Positions 32,481-45,300 of a stretch of 64,000 bases of DNA are shown piece after piece. Position 1 is the stretch's first letter. Every line of letters begins with the position of its first letter. The translations under genes and the position numbers were made by a program. Source of the DNA: Letharia columbiana (lineage: Eukaryota; Ascomycota; Lecanoromycetes; Lecanorales; Parmeliaceae); contig NW_023501071.1 of assembly GCF_014066305.1 (NCBI RefSeq), positions 310,001-374,000 of the forward strand, written 5' to 3'. The notes below the pieces were generated by a model, which did not search any database, had not been told where the DNA came from, and worked only from the letters and a program-made list of their open reading frames with translations.

Positions 32481-35400
32481 TTATAAGTAATATTATAATT
32501 AAGAGTTATATTATAAATTAAAAAAGTCGATAATTTAATTATAAAGTTTTCTATTCTATTACTTATAGTAGTTTAATAATCTATTTAAACTAAACTATAA
32601 ACTTTTAATCTATCTTTATATTTATATATAATTTAATATTATATAATTTTAGAAATTTATATAAAAGTAGTATATTCTTAATCTATAATATTACGCGTTT
32701 ATTATAAATTATTAATAATTAAATATCTATATTCTATTATTAACGAATTTTATATAAAAATAATAAAAAGTCTTATTTAAAAAATTATTAGATAGAAAAG
32801 ATTTTATCGCTTTCTATATCGCCTTAATAATAAAACTTTATTAATAATACTTAACATTATTTCTTATATCTAACGAAATTTCTTAAATAAGTCTTTAAAA
32901 TAAAGCTTTCGAAATTAATAGCTTAATCGATTTCTAAAAGTATTTAATTTCGCGAAAGATAATAGCTAATAGATTATAATTAGAAAGATAATTAGAAGTA
33001 TATATAAAGCTAAATTTATTATCTAGATAAAATTTATATAATTTCCTTACTTTAGATATATAACTAGCGACGCTTTTCCTCTTATCTATACTCTTTTCAC
33101 TTATAATAGATTTTCTAAAAGTCTTATTACTTAACTTTCTAGCTACTTTTATTACTAATAATACTCGAGATACTCTTTTATCTATTATAATCGCCGCGGG
33201 AAATATACTAAATCTCCTCTTTCTAAGTTTCTTATTATATTTATTCTTTTTTAATAACTTATACGCAAATAGACGTTCTTTAACTACTACGATTTTAACA
33301 TTTTTACTTTAGATATTACTAAAATTTCTACTCTTATAAATAATATCTTAATTTTAAAAGATAGTCTAATCTTAAAATAAAGTGTTATTATTATCGCTAA
33401 ATATATCGTTATTAAATATATATATTAACTCTTTATTCTTTTTAATATATCTCTAAGTCTATCTAATTTAGAAAATTAGATAATTATAATAATAATTAAA
33501 AAAGAGAAAATTATATTTAAATCCTCTCTTATCGTAATAATTAGAATTATAAGAGTTATCTCTTCTTCTTCTAGCCGTACTAATTACTTATATATTAAAA
33601 TTAATAAATTTATATAAATTCGTTATAAAACTTATCGCTAAATTATAACGTTATTATTCTTATTATATATTAGAAATTTTTAATCTTAAGCTTCTTTCGT
33701 AATAAAGTCTATCTCTTCTTCTTCTAATATAATTAGATTTACTAGCGAACTACTCTTTAAATCTATTATCTAACTACTTTTAAAACTTTATAACTAATTA
33801 CTTCTAAAACTTTCTTATTAATTATCTCTAGAACTTTCTAATTAATTACTTCTAGAACTTTCTAATTAAACATCTCTAGAACTTTCTAATTAACTACTTC
33901 AAGAACTTTCTAATTAAATATCTTCAAAATTTTCTAATTAACTACTTCGAGAACTTTCTAATTTACTACTTTTAAAACCTTCTAGCTAATCTAATATTTC
34001 TTTAGAATTAAAAAAATTAAATAGCTAGTTAAAAGTTTATTAATAAAGATTCTTAATTAGAAATATCTATATTTATTATTATATCTTTTTAAACGTAAGT
34101 ATAAAATAAATAATATTCTAAAAGTAAGCGACCTAATTAATATTCTAATTATCTTTCTAATAATTCTTAAAAAAAAAAAATATATATAATAAATTAAAGA
34201 CGTAAAATAAAATTTAAAAAAAGATAAATTTATCTTATAAGATTCTTAGATCTAAATTCTTAAAAGCTTAAAATAAACGTCTATTATTATATAAAAGCTA
34301 AGAAAAGTCTATTATTAATAATAATTCTTAAAGACTTTAATTAGATTATTAAATTTAAAAAAATTCGATTAAAATTCGACTTTATAATATTAAAAATTAG
34401 TATTAAATATTTTTATAAATGAGATTTTGAAAAAACGCGAAAACGCGCTAGTAAACTAGCCTGTTTTTTTAATAGCGCGTTCTTAAATTTCCTTATATTC
34501 CAGCCTTTTCTAATACTTTTTCTAATTATATTACCTTTTATAGTAATATAATTCTACTTAAATTTTCTTATCGTTTCTATTATAATACTAATATACTCTC
34601 TATAATATATCCTTTAATATCTTATAATAAGCTTTTTATATAAAAATTATCGTTATAATTATCTTAAGTAAAAGTTTAATTAAATAAATAAATTTACGTA
34701 CTTTCTATTATCTCTTAATATTATAAAAACTAATATTATTAATAAAGATAATAACTTCAATTCGCTCTATTATACCACCTTTAAAGAAATAAAAATATTT
34801 TAAAAGTTTAAATAATAATAAAATATAAAAAATAGTAGATAAATATTTTAGAAATAAGAATATAGTAAAGTCGCGCTAGTATTTAGTAAGTCTAAATATA
34901 TATAAATTATTAAGAGTAATCTTAAGAAAATAAAATAATATAAATATAATAGCGAAATCTATAATTAAAAAAAAACTTCTAGCTTTCTTCAAATATTAAA
35001 AAACTACTTTTAAAAAAAAGAAGAAAATAAAAGAGAGGATTATCGAACGTATTATATATAACTAATATACTTATTATAAATTCTAATTATTATTATAATT
35101 ATTCTAATATCTTTCTAATATTATAGCTAATATTTACGCGTAATATTTTATATATTATATTAAAGATAATAAACTTTATAAACGATTAAATTCGCTAGAT
35201 ATAGTTTTAATTCTAGATTTTATTAAAAATATTAATATAGAGCGCGATAAATAGCTGAATATAAAGAAAGAAAACGAAGATATAATTATCGATATATAAT
35301 TAAATATTATTAATTAAAAAAATTAAGCGATTCGAAAACTCTTAACTTCTTTTAAAGAATATAAATTTCTAAATAACGTTAATAAATAAGATATAAGTAT

Positions 35401-36332
35401 AAAAGAATTAAATATTTATCGATATCTTCTTATTATAATAACGAGCATAATAAACTATAATTAAATCTATTAGAAAGAAGATTAAATATCTAGAAATTTT
35501 CGAAGATATAGTAAACTCTTAAAAGAATATTTATTCTTATTACGTAGAAGTCTTATATAACTTATAAAAATTTTCTTAAAAAAGAATCGCTAAAATAATA
35601 TTTATTAATATAAGTTTTTTTTTTATATTAATTTTAATTTTAATATTCTAATCTATATTTAAATAAACTCGTTATTTATATACTAATCTTACTCGTATTA
35701 AACTTACTTATTAATTACCTTCAATTATAAAATTTAAGAAAGTTTACTATCTTTCTCTCTCGTATATATTTTTTACTAAAATAAAATACGTAATTCTTAG
35801 AAACTATATAATATAAGCGCTTAAGAATAAAAAAGAATAAATATTACTATTAGAATCGGCTAGATAATAGTCTAAGAATTATAATATAGTAAGATATAAA
35901 TTTATATCTAATAAGGCGAGCGAAGAGATATAAGAGGCTTTTAAGCTTATTAGTATTAAATTAATATATAAGAATATCGCTAATATACTTAAGCGATCTA
36001 AGCGCCTCTATAAGAGTATAGATCGTTTAAATCTAAAATTTTAATAAGTTAATTATATAATTCTAATTCTAGACTAGAAATAAGAATACGAGTATTTTTC
36101 GCTATTATAATTACTTTTAAATAATAATAATTAAAAAAATAATTAAAATTCTCTATCGCTATAAAAATATATATCGCGATTTATAATTCTTTATATAATA
36201 GATTCTTTTCTTAACTAGATTATATTTAAAAGTCTTAAATAATAAGATATTATTTAATACGCGATTAGATATTTATATAAAAATAAGATATAGACTTTAA
36301 TCTAATTAATAGATTTAATAAGAAAATAGAAG
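32481..36332. other. RIP-mutated DNA, unassigned
   Basis: Contains the 24-bp minisatellite at 33770-33990. A small island with more GC lies at ~34430-34500 (AAAACGCGAAAACGCGCTAG) and includes the inverted pair GCTAGTAAACTAGC. No gene recognised. Confidence 0.4.
33770..33990 (+). repeat. 24-bp minisatellite, about nine units
   Basis: Unit AACTTTCTAATTAACTACTTC(T/A)AG with phase kept at 24 bp. On the minus strand it would encode an 8-residue repeat of KVLEVVN-plus-stop type, where the stop is likely a RIP-converted Gln or Trp codon. Probably part of a former protein repeat. Confidence 0.75.
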
Positions 36333-39300
36333 TAAGCTCTTAAGTAGATTAGATAAAATATAATAAATAAGCGATAAATAACTTCTAAATCTAATTATTA
36401 TTCTAATAAATAAATTTATATTTTAATAGTATTATATAAAAAAAATACGCGAGCGTAATTTAGAGAAAGTCTAGAGTTTTACTCTTTACGCGAATTATTA
36501 TATATATAAATAAAGATAAAAGCTTAGATTATAAGAATATAAATAATATTAAAGCTAAATAAGATATAAATATTAAAAATAATTCTATTATACGCGCTAA
36601 TAATTAAATAAACTTTATCTTTTAAGCTATTTAAAAGCGCGATATAAAATTTAATAATAAGCTCTATTATAGTTTAGATATAATAATATTAATATACTAA
36701 CTAATTAGTATTAAGCTATTATCAAAATCTTAAAATATTAAATATAATTACGCCTAGAAGATAAAATTATAAATCTTTATTAATATATAATTAATTTAAT
36801 ATATAGTAATAAAAAATTTACTACGAAAGCTACGCTATCTAGATTAATATTTTAATCTTAATTATTACTCTTACTATTATACGAGTAATATAAAGCTATC
36901 TCTTATTCGAGTATATTTAATTCTTAATTTTAATTATTATTATAAGCATCGTTAATTTATTCTAGAATCATTAAATCTACTTTTATATACTTTCTATATC
37001 TTACTCTTTTTTTAATTAGATAGCGATTAAACTCTAAATTAAAATAAATACTTAAAAGAGAAAAGTTTATAAATACTTAATTACATAATTTTATTTTTTT
37101 TATATTTTTTATAATTATTAAGATAATTAATAATATATAATTATATCTTATAATTATATTTATAATAATTAACTAGTTTAATAACTAAAGATAAGTATAC
37201 TCTCTTCTTTACTTTAAATAACTTAGCTAAAATAATCGCGAGATTTAAATTCTTTTTTATAATATAACTCGCTTTTCATATATTATATAAAGATAAATAT
37301 CTATTTAAATAGGAATTATTAGAGCTAACTATAAAATATAATAATAAAAGATTTACTCTTAAACTAACGAATTAGAAAGGCTTCTATTATCTTATATAAT
37401 ACTTTAAAAATAAATCTTTAAATACGATAACGCTTTAATAAATTCTAATTAAGTATAATTTAACGAACTAGATATTAAAAGAAGAACTTCGAAATTATAA
37501 AATTAATCGACTTTTAATAATAATAGATCTCGCGTAAAGCTTAAGCTATAGCTCGCGTTAGTTATATATAATAAATATAATAATAACTAGAAGAATATAC
37601 TATCTAATTTCTATTAATATCTTAATATTATTAAAGTAGAGGCGGTATCTATTAAAGTAAAGATGATATCTATTAAAGCGGCGGCGATAGCGATTAAAGT
37701 GATAGCGATATCTAATAAACTCTTTACTTTAACGCTATATCTAATACTCTAAAATAGTATTAACTTTTTCGAAGAGCTATTAATAATAAATTAAGTATAT
37801 ATAAATTAAGCTCTTCGCGCGATCTATTTATATATTAGCTTAAAATTATTAAAAGATAAAAAATAAATATACGACTTAACGACTACGTTATACTTTTAAT
37901 ATCGCTATAATAATATTAAATTACTTAAATAAAAGTTTAATATATAAAGAAGATAGTTTAATAATAAGAAGAATTAATATAAAAAAGAAAGTCTTAGAGA
38001 GAAAGAAGGGAGGAAGGAAAGCTTAGATATCTATCGCGCGTATTAAATTTTTAAATTACTTTAAATTATCTAGCTTAAATTAGATATTAATAAAATACTT
38101 TCTCTTTAATTTTAAAGATTTAAGTTTAAGCGAATTATATTTATTAAGCGTTATTATCTAATATAATCTTAGCTACTTTTATAATAATTATAATTATTAT
38201 TATAATTTATATAGATTAAAAGATAAAAGATCTAAAAGAGCGAGTTAGTAAGTAATTATCTTTATCTAATTTAACTAATATTAAACTACTATAACTTATT
38301 AAAATTTTCGCGCATTTCGTTCTTACTTTCTTATCTTTAAGTCTTACTACCTTTATAGAAATAATTATTCTTTAAGTCGAACTCTATAATAATACACTTA
38401 TAATAATATATAATATATATCCTCTTTATTTCTAATATTAATACTTATTAGAATTAACGCACTTTTTAATAAAATGAGCTTTAATTAAAATTAAGAATAG
38501 TTTAATATTCGTAGATATTCGTATAAACCCTTTAATTCTTTTATATATATCTACTAATTTATCTTTTTATAATAATTAAAGTAGAAGAGATTAAATCTAA
38601 TAATTTACTATAATAAGTATTAAATATTAATAATAATAGCGATATTAAAGAGTCTTAATATAGATTAATTAGATAATAATTAGACTCTTAATTAAAACGA
38701 AAAGCGAAGAATAAACTTAATTAAAATAAAAATATTAAGAGATCGCGATAGCGAATAAATATATTTATATTTAAGAAGAAACTAATTAAAAAAGTAAAGA
38801 AAGCTAATATCTTAATTATTAATTACGCTATAATTATTAAAAAGCGTAAAATTAAATATATCGATATATTATTATTATAATAAAAGTAAGCTCTTAAATA
38901 AATTAGATAAGATATAATAAATAAACAATAAATAATTTCTAATTCTAATTATCATTTTAGTAGACTTATATTTTAATAATATTATATAAAAAAAGCACGC
39001 GAGCGTAATTGCGAAGAAATCTAGAGTTCCGCTTATTACGCGAACTATTATATATATAAATAAAGATAAAAGCTCGAATTAGAAGGAAATAAATAATATT
39101 AAAATTAAATAAAATATAAATATTAAGAATAATTCTATTATACGCGTTAATAATTAAATAAATCTTATCTTTTAAACTACTTGAGAGCGTAATATAGAAC
39201 TTAACGATAAGCGTTATTATAACTTAGATATAATAATATTAACGCGCTAGTTAATAAGCATTAAGCTATTATAAAAATCTTAAAATATTAAACGCAATTA

Positions 39301-39552
39301 CGTTTAAAAGATAAAATTATAAATCTTTATTTATATATAATTAATCTAGCGTATAGTAATAAAAAGCTTACTATAAAAACTACGCTATCTAAATTAATAT
39401 TCTAATCTTAGCTATTACTATCGCTATTACACGAGTAATATAAAGCTATCTCTTATTCAAGTATATTTAATTCTTAATTCTAATTATTATTATAAGTATT
39501 ATTAATTTATTTTAAAATTATTAAATATACTTTTATATACTTTTTATATCTA
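36333..39552. mobile_element. LTR-pair element, 3.2 kb, RIP-mutated
   Basis: Direct repeats 36333-37002 and 38887-39552 (~670 bp each), both beginning TAAGCTCTTAA.TA.ATTAGATAA and ending TATATCTTA/TATATCTAA, consistent with TG...CA LTRs after RIP. The interior (37003-38886) is only ~1.9 kb and shows no RT or integrase, so this is probably a non-autonomous or internally deleted element. A 21-bp coding-phase repeat sits inside. No target duplication could be confirmed. Confidence 0.6.
37627..37710 (+). repeat. 21-bp minisatellite, four units
   Basis: TATTAAAGTAGAGGCGGTATC-type units. Plus-strand reading gives Ile-Lys-Val/Ala-rich heptads. Notably higher in GC than its surroundings. Confidence 0.7.
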
Positions 39553-39937
39553 ACCTTTTTTTTATATATCGCGAGAAAATAGCTTAAAGAAATATAGCTT
39601 ATTATATTAAGCTATAATACTTTTAAGAGAATATTAAGAGATATATTAACTTTTCTAAATTAACGATTTAGTAAGAAGACTATAACTATAATACGCATAA
39701 TTTTATATTAAATAGCGATATCGAAAATACATAATAGGCGTATAAAATCATTGTCGACGACTTTAATTACGAAGTGCTAGCGGATTTCGCGCGGCTGGTA
39801 TTAAAGGAAGATAAGCTTTTCTTATTACCAGCAGATATAGCTCGCTTTCTTTCATATATATAGAGTAATAAAATATAATTATATTTAATTCTATATCTTA
39901 TTAATTTAGCGTAATCGTTAACTAGAATAATAATTAG
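39553..39937. other. Short segment between LTR pair and right inverted repeat
   Basis: Mostly AT-rich, but 39745-39850 (CATTGTCGACGACTTTAATT, GCGCGGCTGGTATTAAAGG) is hardly mutated. No ORF. Confidence 0.4.
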
Positions 39938-40152
39938 AATATCTACTTCTAAATATAGAAATCCTAATCGAGATATCTTATATATATACTATTCCATAAT
40001 ATAATATCATAGATATACTATACCGTAAGATATCCCATTAAGATTTTATATTATACTAGATATAGGATCATGTAAATCTTAATAATTCATATTATATTAG
40101 AGTATGGTATGGTAGATTAATATTTCATATTATATTATATCTTTTCGGCCAA
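39938..40152 (-). repeat. Right terminal inverted repeat of the MULE-like element
   Basis: The reverse complement starts TTGGCCGAAAAGATATAATA. More mutated than the left arm. Followed directly by the 12-bp duplication. Confidence 0.75.
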
Positions 40153-40164
40153 TCGCTACTCGTA

Positions 40165-42150
40165 ATATCGATATTATCGATTTTAAATTCTTCGTCTATT
40201 TCTAATACGTAAAGTTATACTTTTTTAAAGATCTTTTTACTAATCTTAATTTAAGTAGTTATTATATAATTCTTTCGATAGTAGTCTTTCTTATCGTAAT
40301 TATAGTATATTAATTCTCTTAACTTTATATTAGTTATAATATTTAGAGGCATAATAATTATATTTAAATTAAACTTAATAATAAATATAAGATATATATT
40401 AGTTATAAATATTATTATCGATATTTATATTATAGTTAACTTAATAGTAATTTTTATAAACTTAAAATTCTTATAATTAGTATATTATAAGTTATCTAGC
40501 TTTCGAAGATATTCTTTTATAATCTTTAAGATAGTAAAACCTTTTATAATCTACTATACCTTCTTTAATTTTTTTCTTAATTTCTTAGAAAGATAGTTCT
40601 CTAGTATAAGAGTTTTATTATAATTAAGAATAATATCTAATTAAATAAAATCTAAATAGAAATCGATAAAGGTTTAGATCTTTTATTATAAAATATATAT
40701 ATTATATAATATATTATTATATTAATTTAAGTTTTTATAGATATTAATTAACTCGTTTATAATTTTAATAAAAGATTAATATAAATTAATAGAGTTTCGA
40801 AGTCTTCTATATATCGTATATTATATAGTCTTATTATCGAGTTATAAGATTATATAAATTATTTTAAAGTTCTTAATAAAGTAATAATCGCTATTAATCT
40901 TAAATTTCTATTTTATTTTAAAGAATTAATTATTTTAAATAAGATCGCTACTATTAATAAATAAAGATAAATCTAAGATTTTAATTAATTTCTCTTTTAA
41001 ATATCTAGATATACGTTCTTCCTCGATCGATAATAGCCGTAAGTCTTTTATTAATTATATCTTAAGATTATTAACTTTTCGCTATAGAGAAGTTATATTT
41101 TTCTAAAAGTCTTAAACTAGTTAATTTATTTTCTCGATTATTCTATAGATCTAATATAAATCGTTTATAATTAGATTCTTTTTTATTATAACGGTGTAAT
41201 ATCGAGTAATAATCTTTCGAAAATTATCTCGCTTCTAACGAATTTTATTTAATATAATTATAAATTCGTCGAGTTAATACTTAGTTTAATATTATAGTTA
41301 TAAACTATTAGCGATATTCTAAAATATATCTATTAAGTTTATCTCGTTAGAGGTATTATCTAATAGAATTAATATTTATTAAAATTTAATTTACTTTAGT
41401 AGAGTTTTAATTTATTTTATTTTTTTAATATTAGACTTTATTATAAGAAAGAAGAAAGAAAGATTTAAAATAAAGTAAAGAGAAGTTTAAATACTTCGAA
41501 AGAATAGATATTAAGAATATTAGATATACTAGAGAATAATAAAGCCTCTTTAAAGCGTATCGAAATTATTTAATATTAAGAATAAAATTTTTTACTATAA
41601 AGTCTAAGATAAGATTATTTCTTTACGAGGATTTAATATATTTATTTCTTAATCGTTTAAGGCGTTAAGAAGACTATAAATACTTTAAATAATAGTCTTT
41701 CGAGTATACTTACTTTACTTAAAGGGTTTCTTATCTTATAGAGAAGTTATATATAAGAAAGTTTTAGAGAATAGTATTTTTAATTAACTATAACTCGATT
41801 ATTTCTTATCTAATTAAGATCTTATTAAAACTCTAGATATTATAATATATAAAGTTATAAGTAATATTATTAATATATATTTTAAATATAGAAATATAAG
41901 ATAATATTAGCTATTTCTTTCGATTCGCTAGTTATATAAATAATTTAATATCTTCTTTATCTCTTAACTACTATTTATTAAGACTATTTCGCTATTTCTT
42001 TTAGACTCTTTAAAATCGATTTATCTATCTAATAGATTTATTTAGAAATATAATAACTTAACTTAATTTTTTACTAAAGCCCTTATTAGCGTATTTCTTT
42101 AAATTCGTTTATTAATATAAATAAAATAAGTAAGTTAATCTTAATTATAA
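40165..42150 (-). pseudogene. Gypsy-2 gag-side body, RIP-destroyed
   Basis: The 5' half of Gypsy-2 on the minus strand. Only the leader next to the 5' LTR (~41900-42150) is shared with the other Gypsy copies. The rest is unrelated by eye. No readable gag motif. Confidence 0.45.
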
Positions 42151-42314
42151 TATTAGAATTAATATAAATATAATATTAATATAAATATATTAAATAAGAT
42201 AATTAAGATATCGAATTATATAGATAGAAAGAAGGTATAATATAATAGAGAATACCTTCGCTAAGGCTCGCTAGTTATAGAACTAAGAGATATATTAAGA
42301 ATACGCTCGTAATA
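42151..42314 (-). repeat. Gypsy-2 5' LTR
   Basis: 164 bp, TATTAGAATTAATATAAATA...CTCGTAATA, followed by ATTAT. Same length and layout as 13681-13844. Confidence 0.8.
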
Positions 42315-42319
42315 ATTAT

Positions 42320-45300
42320 AAATTCTTAATAAATTATTAATATTAATTTTAATTACGCTATTAAGTCGATAAAAAGCCTAATTAATTTCTTATTATACTC
42401 CGCGACTTTCGCTATTAATAAGACTAGTTTCGAGATATAGCTAAATAATATATTAATTTTAAGACTAAAAAGAATAAGATAATAAATTAATAAGATAAAA
42501 TCTAATAACGCTTAAAGTAAGTTAGTATTAAGGTCGAGAAGCTATAAGAATATAATAGAGAGCTTCGATAATAGCTAATAGTAATACGATTAAATATATT
42601 TAGAAATTTATAAATTATCTCTAAAATATAAGCGTTAATCTTATTAAAGTCTATTTAAGTTCTACTCTCTATTTATAGAAAAGAGAAATCTATTAAGCTA
42701 TTAAATTCTCTCTTCTTTATTAACGATAAGAATCTCGTATAAGAGAATTAGTTAATTAAAATAAAGGAAAAGTTATTAAGTAATAAGAATTACTACTCTA
42801 TTAAGACGTTTTAAATTATTTATTTTCTATTATATATAGATAAAAAAGCGATTTCTTATACTCTAAATAGAAGATATAGAGATATTATAAATCTTTATAT
42901 ATTAATTAACGAGGTTATAGACTAACTAACTAAGATCTATAAAGAGATAAATTATTATAAGAAGATAAGATATAATTACGATTTTCTTTAATAGATAATT
43001 TAATTCTTTAATAGATTCTATATAAAACTCGTTAAACTTAATTTTATACTTAATTATAACGAAACTTATTTAAAGAATAATTTAAATATTAAGCTATAAA
43101 TATATATTTAACTTTATTTCGTTTTTATAGCCCTTTTTAATTATAAATTTATATCTTTAAAGAATATTAAGAAATATCTTATAAATAATAATAACTTATA
43201 ATATATAGACTATAAATAATATCTAGCTCTAATTATTAATAAAACGACTTCTAAAATTATTATAATTTAAATAAGAAAGATAATTATCGTTATAATTAAG
43301 GATTATACGCCTTTCGCTATTATATCGAGTATTTATACTTTAAGCGTCTTTTAGAATATATTAAAAACGATAACTAATATAGATTTAAGAGATTTAATAT
43401 ATTTTAATTATAGAAAGATAGATTATATAAGACGCGATTATCTAATATAGAGATAGACTAACGCTAATAAAAAGGCTTTATAAAAGATAAGAATTTATAA
43501 ACTTATTATTAATAACGAATATAAGATAAATCTATTAGCCGACGCTTACGAAGTTTTTAAAAATTTAAAAAACGAATAATCTCTATTAAAGTTACGATAA
43601 GAGAAATCTATAATATATATCTATTAAATACTTTTAATAATTCTTTAATATATCGTTCTTTTAGAATATAAATAACGCTATCATTATAGAGATAAGAATA
43701 CTTACTTTAAAATACTCTTATCGATAGTAGATATACTAAGATATATATAGTTATTAATAAATCTCTAGTTTATAAAACTTATAAAGAATTACTATTAGAA
43801 TTAATTCTATTATCAAAATCTAAATCTCTAAAAAATTATAATAATTAAATCGCGAAGAAGTTTAATATTTATTATTTACTTTTAATAATAATAATAAATA
43901 ATTATTAAGAGAGAACGTATTTTATATTTATCGCCCTTTTTATATATAATATAATTTTAGAAAAATTATAAATAAATAAGTATAGGATACTTCTTAATAT
44001 AATAAAAGATAAGATTCTTTTTATATTAGATCGCTATAATTATAATAATAATAAGATCTCAATAATAAAGAATCTTATTATCTTATTAAATTCGAAATTA
44101 AAACTCTCTATTCTATAGACTATCTTAAAGAAAGAATCTTCTTCTTAATTTATATATAACGATAACTCGAATTTTACTATTAACTTAGATATCTCTAGCG
44201 AATTAACTAATAAAAAGAGATTAATATCTACTTCTCGAAATATAAAATAAAAATAAGATATAAATCTATAATCTATTAATATCGTTAAAATTAATATTAT
44301 ATTATACTACTAATTAGCGTATAATAAGAAAAATCGTCTATTTACTCTTACTATAAATAAGATCTATAACTCGCTATTAAAAAAGTTATCTTCTTAGAAG
44401 AAATTATATAATCCTCGCGTATTAATTAATAAGTTATATTTTTATAACTTAGAAAAGAAGTATAAGAGATATTATAAATCGAATTACTCTATTTAAATTA
44501 GCGCTATTAAAATCGTTAATCTTAAAAATATTAAATAAAAACTCTCTATAAAGTATTATAATTATTTAGATATTTTCGATAGAATAAAGATAAATAAACT
44601 ATTATTATATCGCCTTTATAATTATAAATTAAAATTTATAGAGATTAATATCGTCGAATTATTAAAGAGTTAAATCTATTTTATATTAGAATATAAGTTA
44701 AAATAGATTAAGAAGTATTTAAATAAGTATTTAAAAAAGAATTTTATAATATCTAGTTATACTTCGTTCGTATTCTCTATTTTATTTATCGAGAAACTAA
44801 ACGAGGGTCTACGCTTTTATATAAACTATCGAAGACTAAATATTATTACTAAGAGAAATCGATATCTAATTTTATTAATAGATAAGATTCTCGCGAGAAT
44901 TTAGAGCTATAAATATCTTACTCGATTAGATATTATAGCCGTATTTAATAAATTATATATATATCTCGATAATAAGAATTTTATTATATTTATTATTTTT
45001 CTCGATATATATAAGTATCGAGTACTCCCCTTTAATCTAATTAATAATCTAGTTATCTATTAATAATATATAAATAATATTCTATTTAAGTATCTAAACG
45101 ATTTCTATTAAGTCTATCTCGATAATATTCTTATTTATAATTAATTAAAAAAGAAATATATATTATATATTCGAAAGATTCTTTAAAAGCTATAGAAGAT
45201 CGAATTATAAATAGATATTCTTAAATATAAATTTTATATTTAGAAGACGAAATTTTTAGATCTTTTTATTTCGATTAATAATCTACGTATAGACTCTATT

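Larger units (their letters stand above)
18497..40152. mobile_element. DNA transposon with ~215-bp terminal inverted repeats (MULE-like?)
   Basis: The left end 18497-18711 and right end 39938-40152 are inverted copies starting CTGGCCGAAAAGATAT and TTGGCCGAAAAGATAT. Similarity persists to GATTTCTATATTTA ~215 bp in. TCGCTACTCGTA occurs at 18485-18496 and 40153-40164, a 12-bp target duplication within Gypsy-2. The left end keeps many GGTATGG/CCATACC words and is less mutated than the right. Long inverted ends and a long duplication fit Mutator-like elements better than hAT or Tc1/mariner, but the duplication is longer than the usual 8-11 bp. No transposase motif could be read with confidence. 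The 21.7 kb includes later insertions. Confidence 0.65.
13681..42314 (-). mobile_element. Gypsy-2 chromovirus, minus strand, inserted in Gypsy-1
   Basis: Perfect ATTAT duplication at 13676-13680 and 42315-42319. 3' LTR 13681-13844 and 5' LTR 42151-42314 are both exactly 164 bp. The body is 13845-18496 plus 40165-42150, about 6.97 kb in total without the insert. The antisense polypurine tract lies at 13845-13865. An RT active-site region with YLDN lies near 16930-16960 on the minus strand. The 5' leader (~41900-42150) matches Gypsy-1 and Gypsy-3, but the gag-proximal part (40165-41400) does not align with theirs, so the element is a diverged or chimeric member. Confidence 0.8.
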
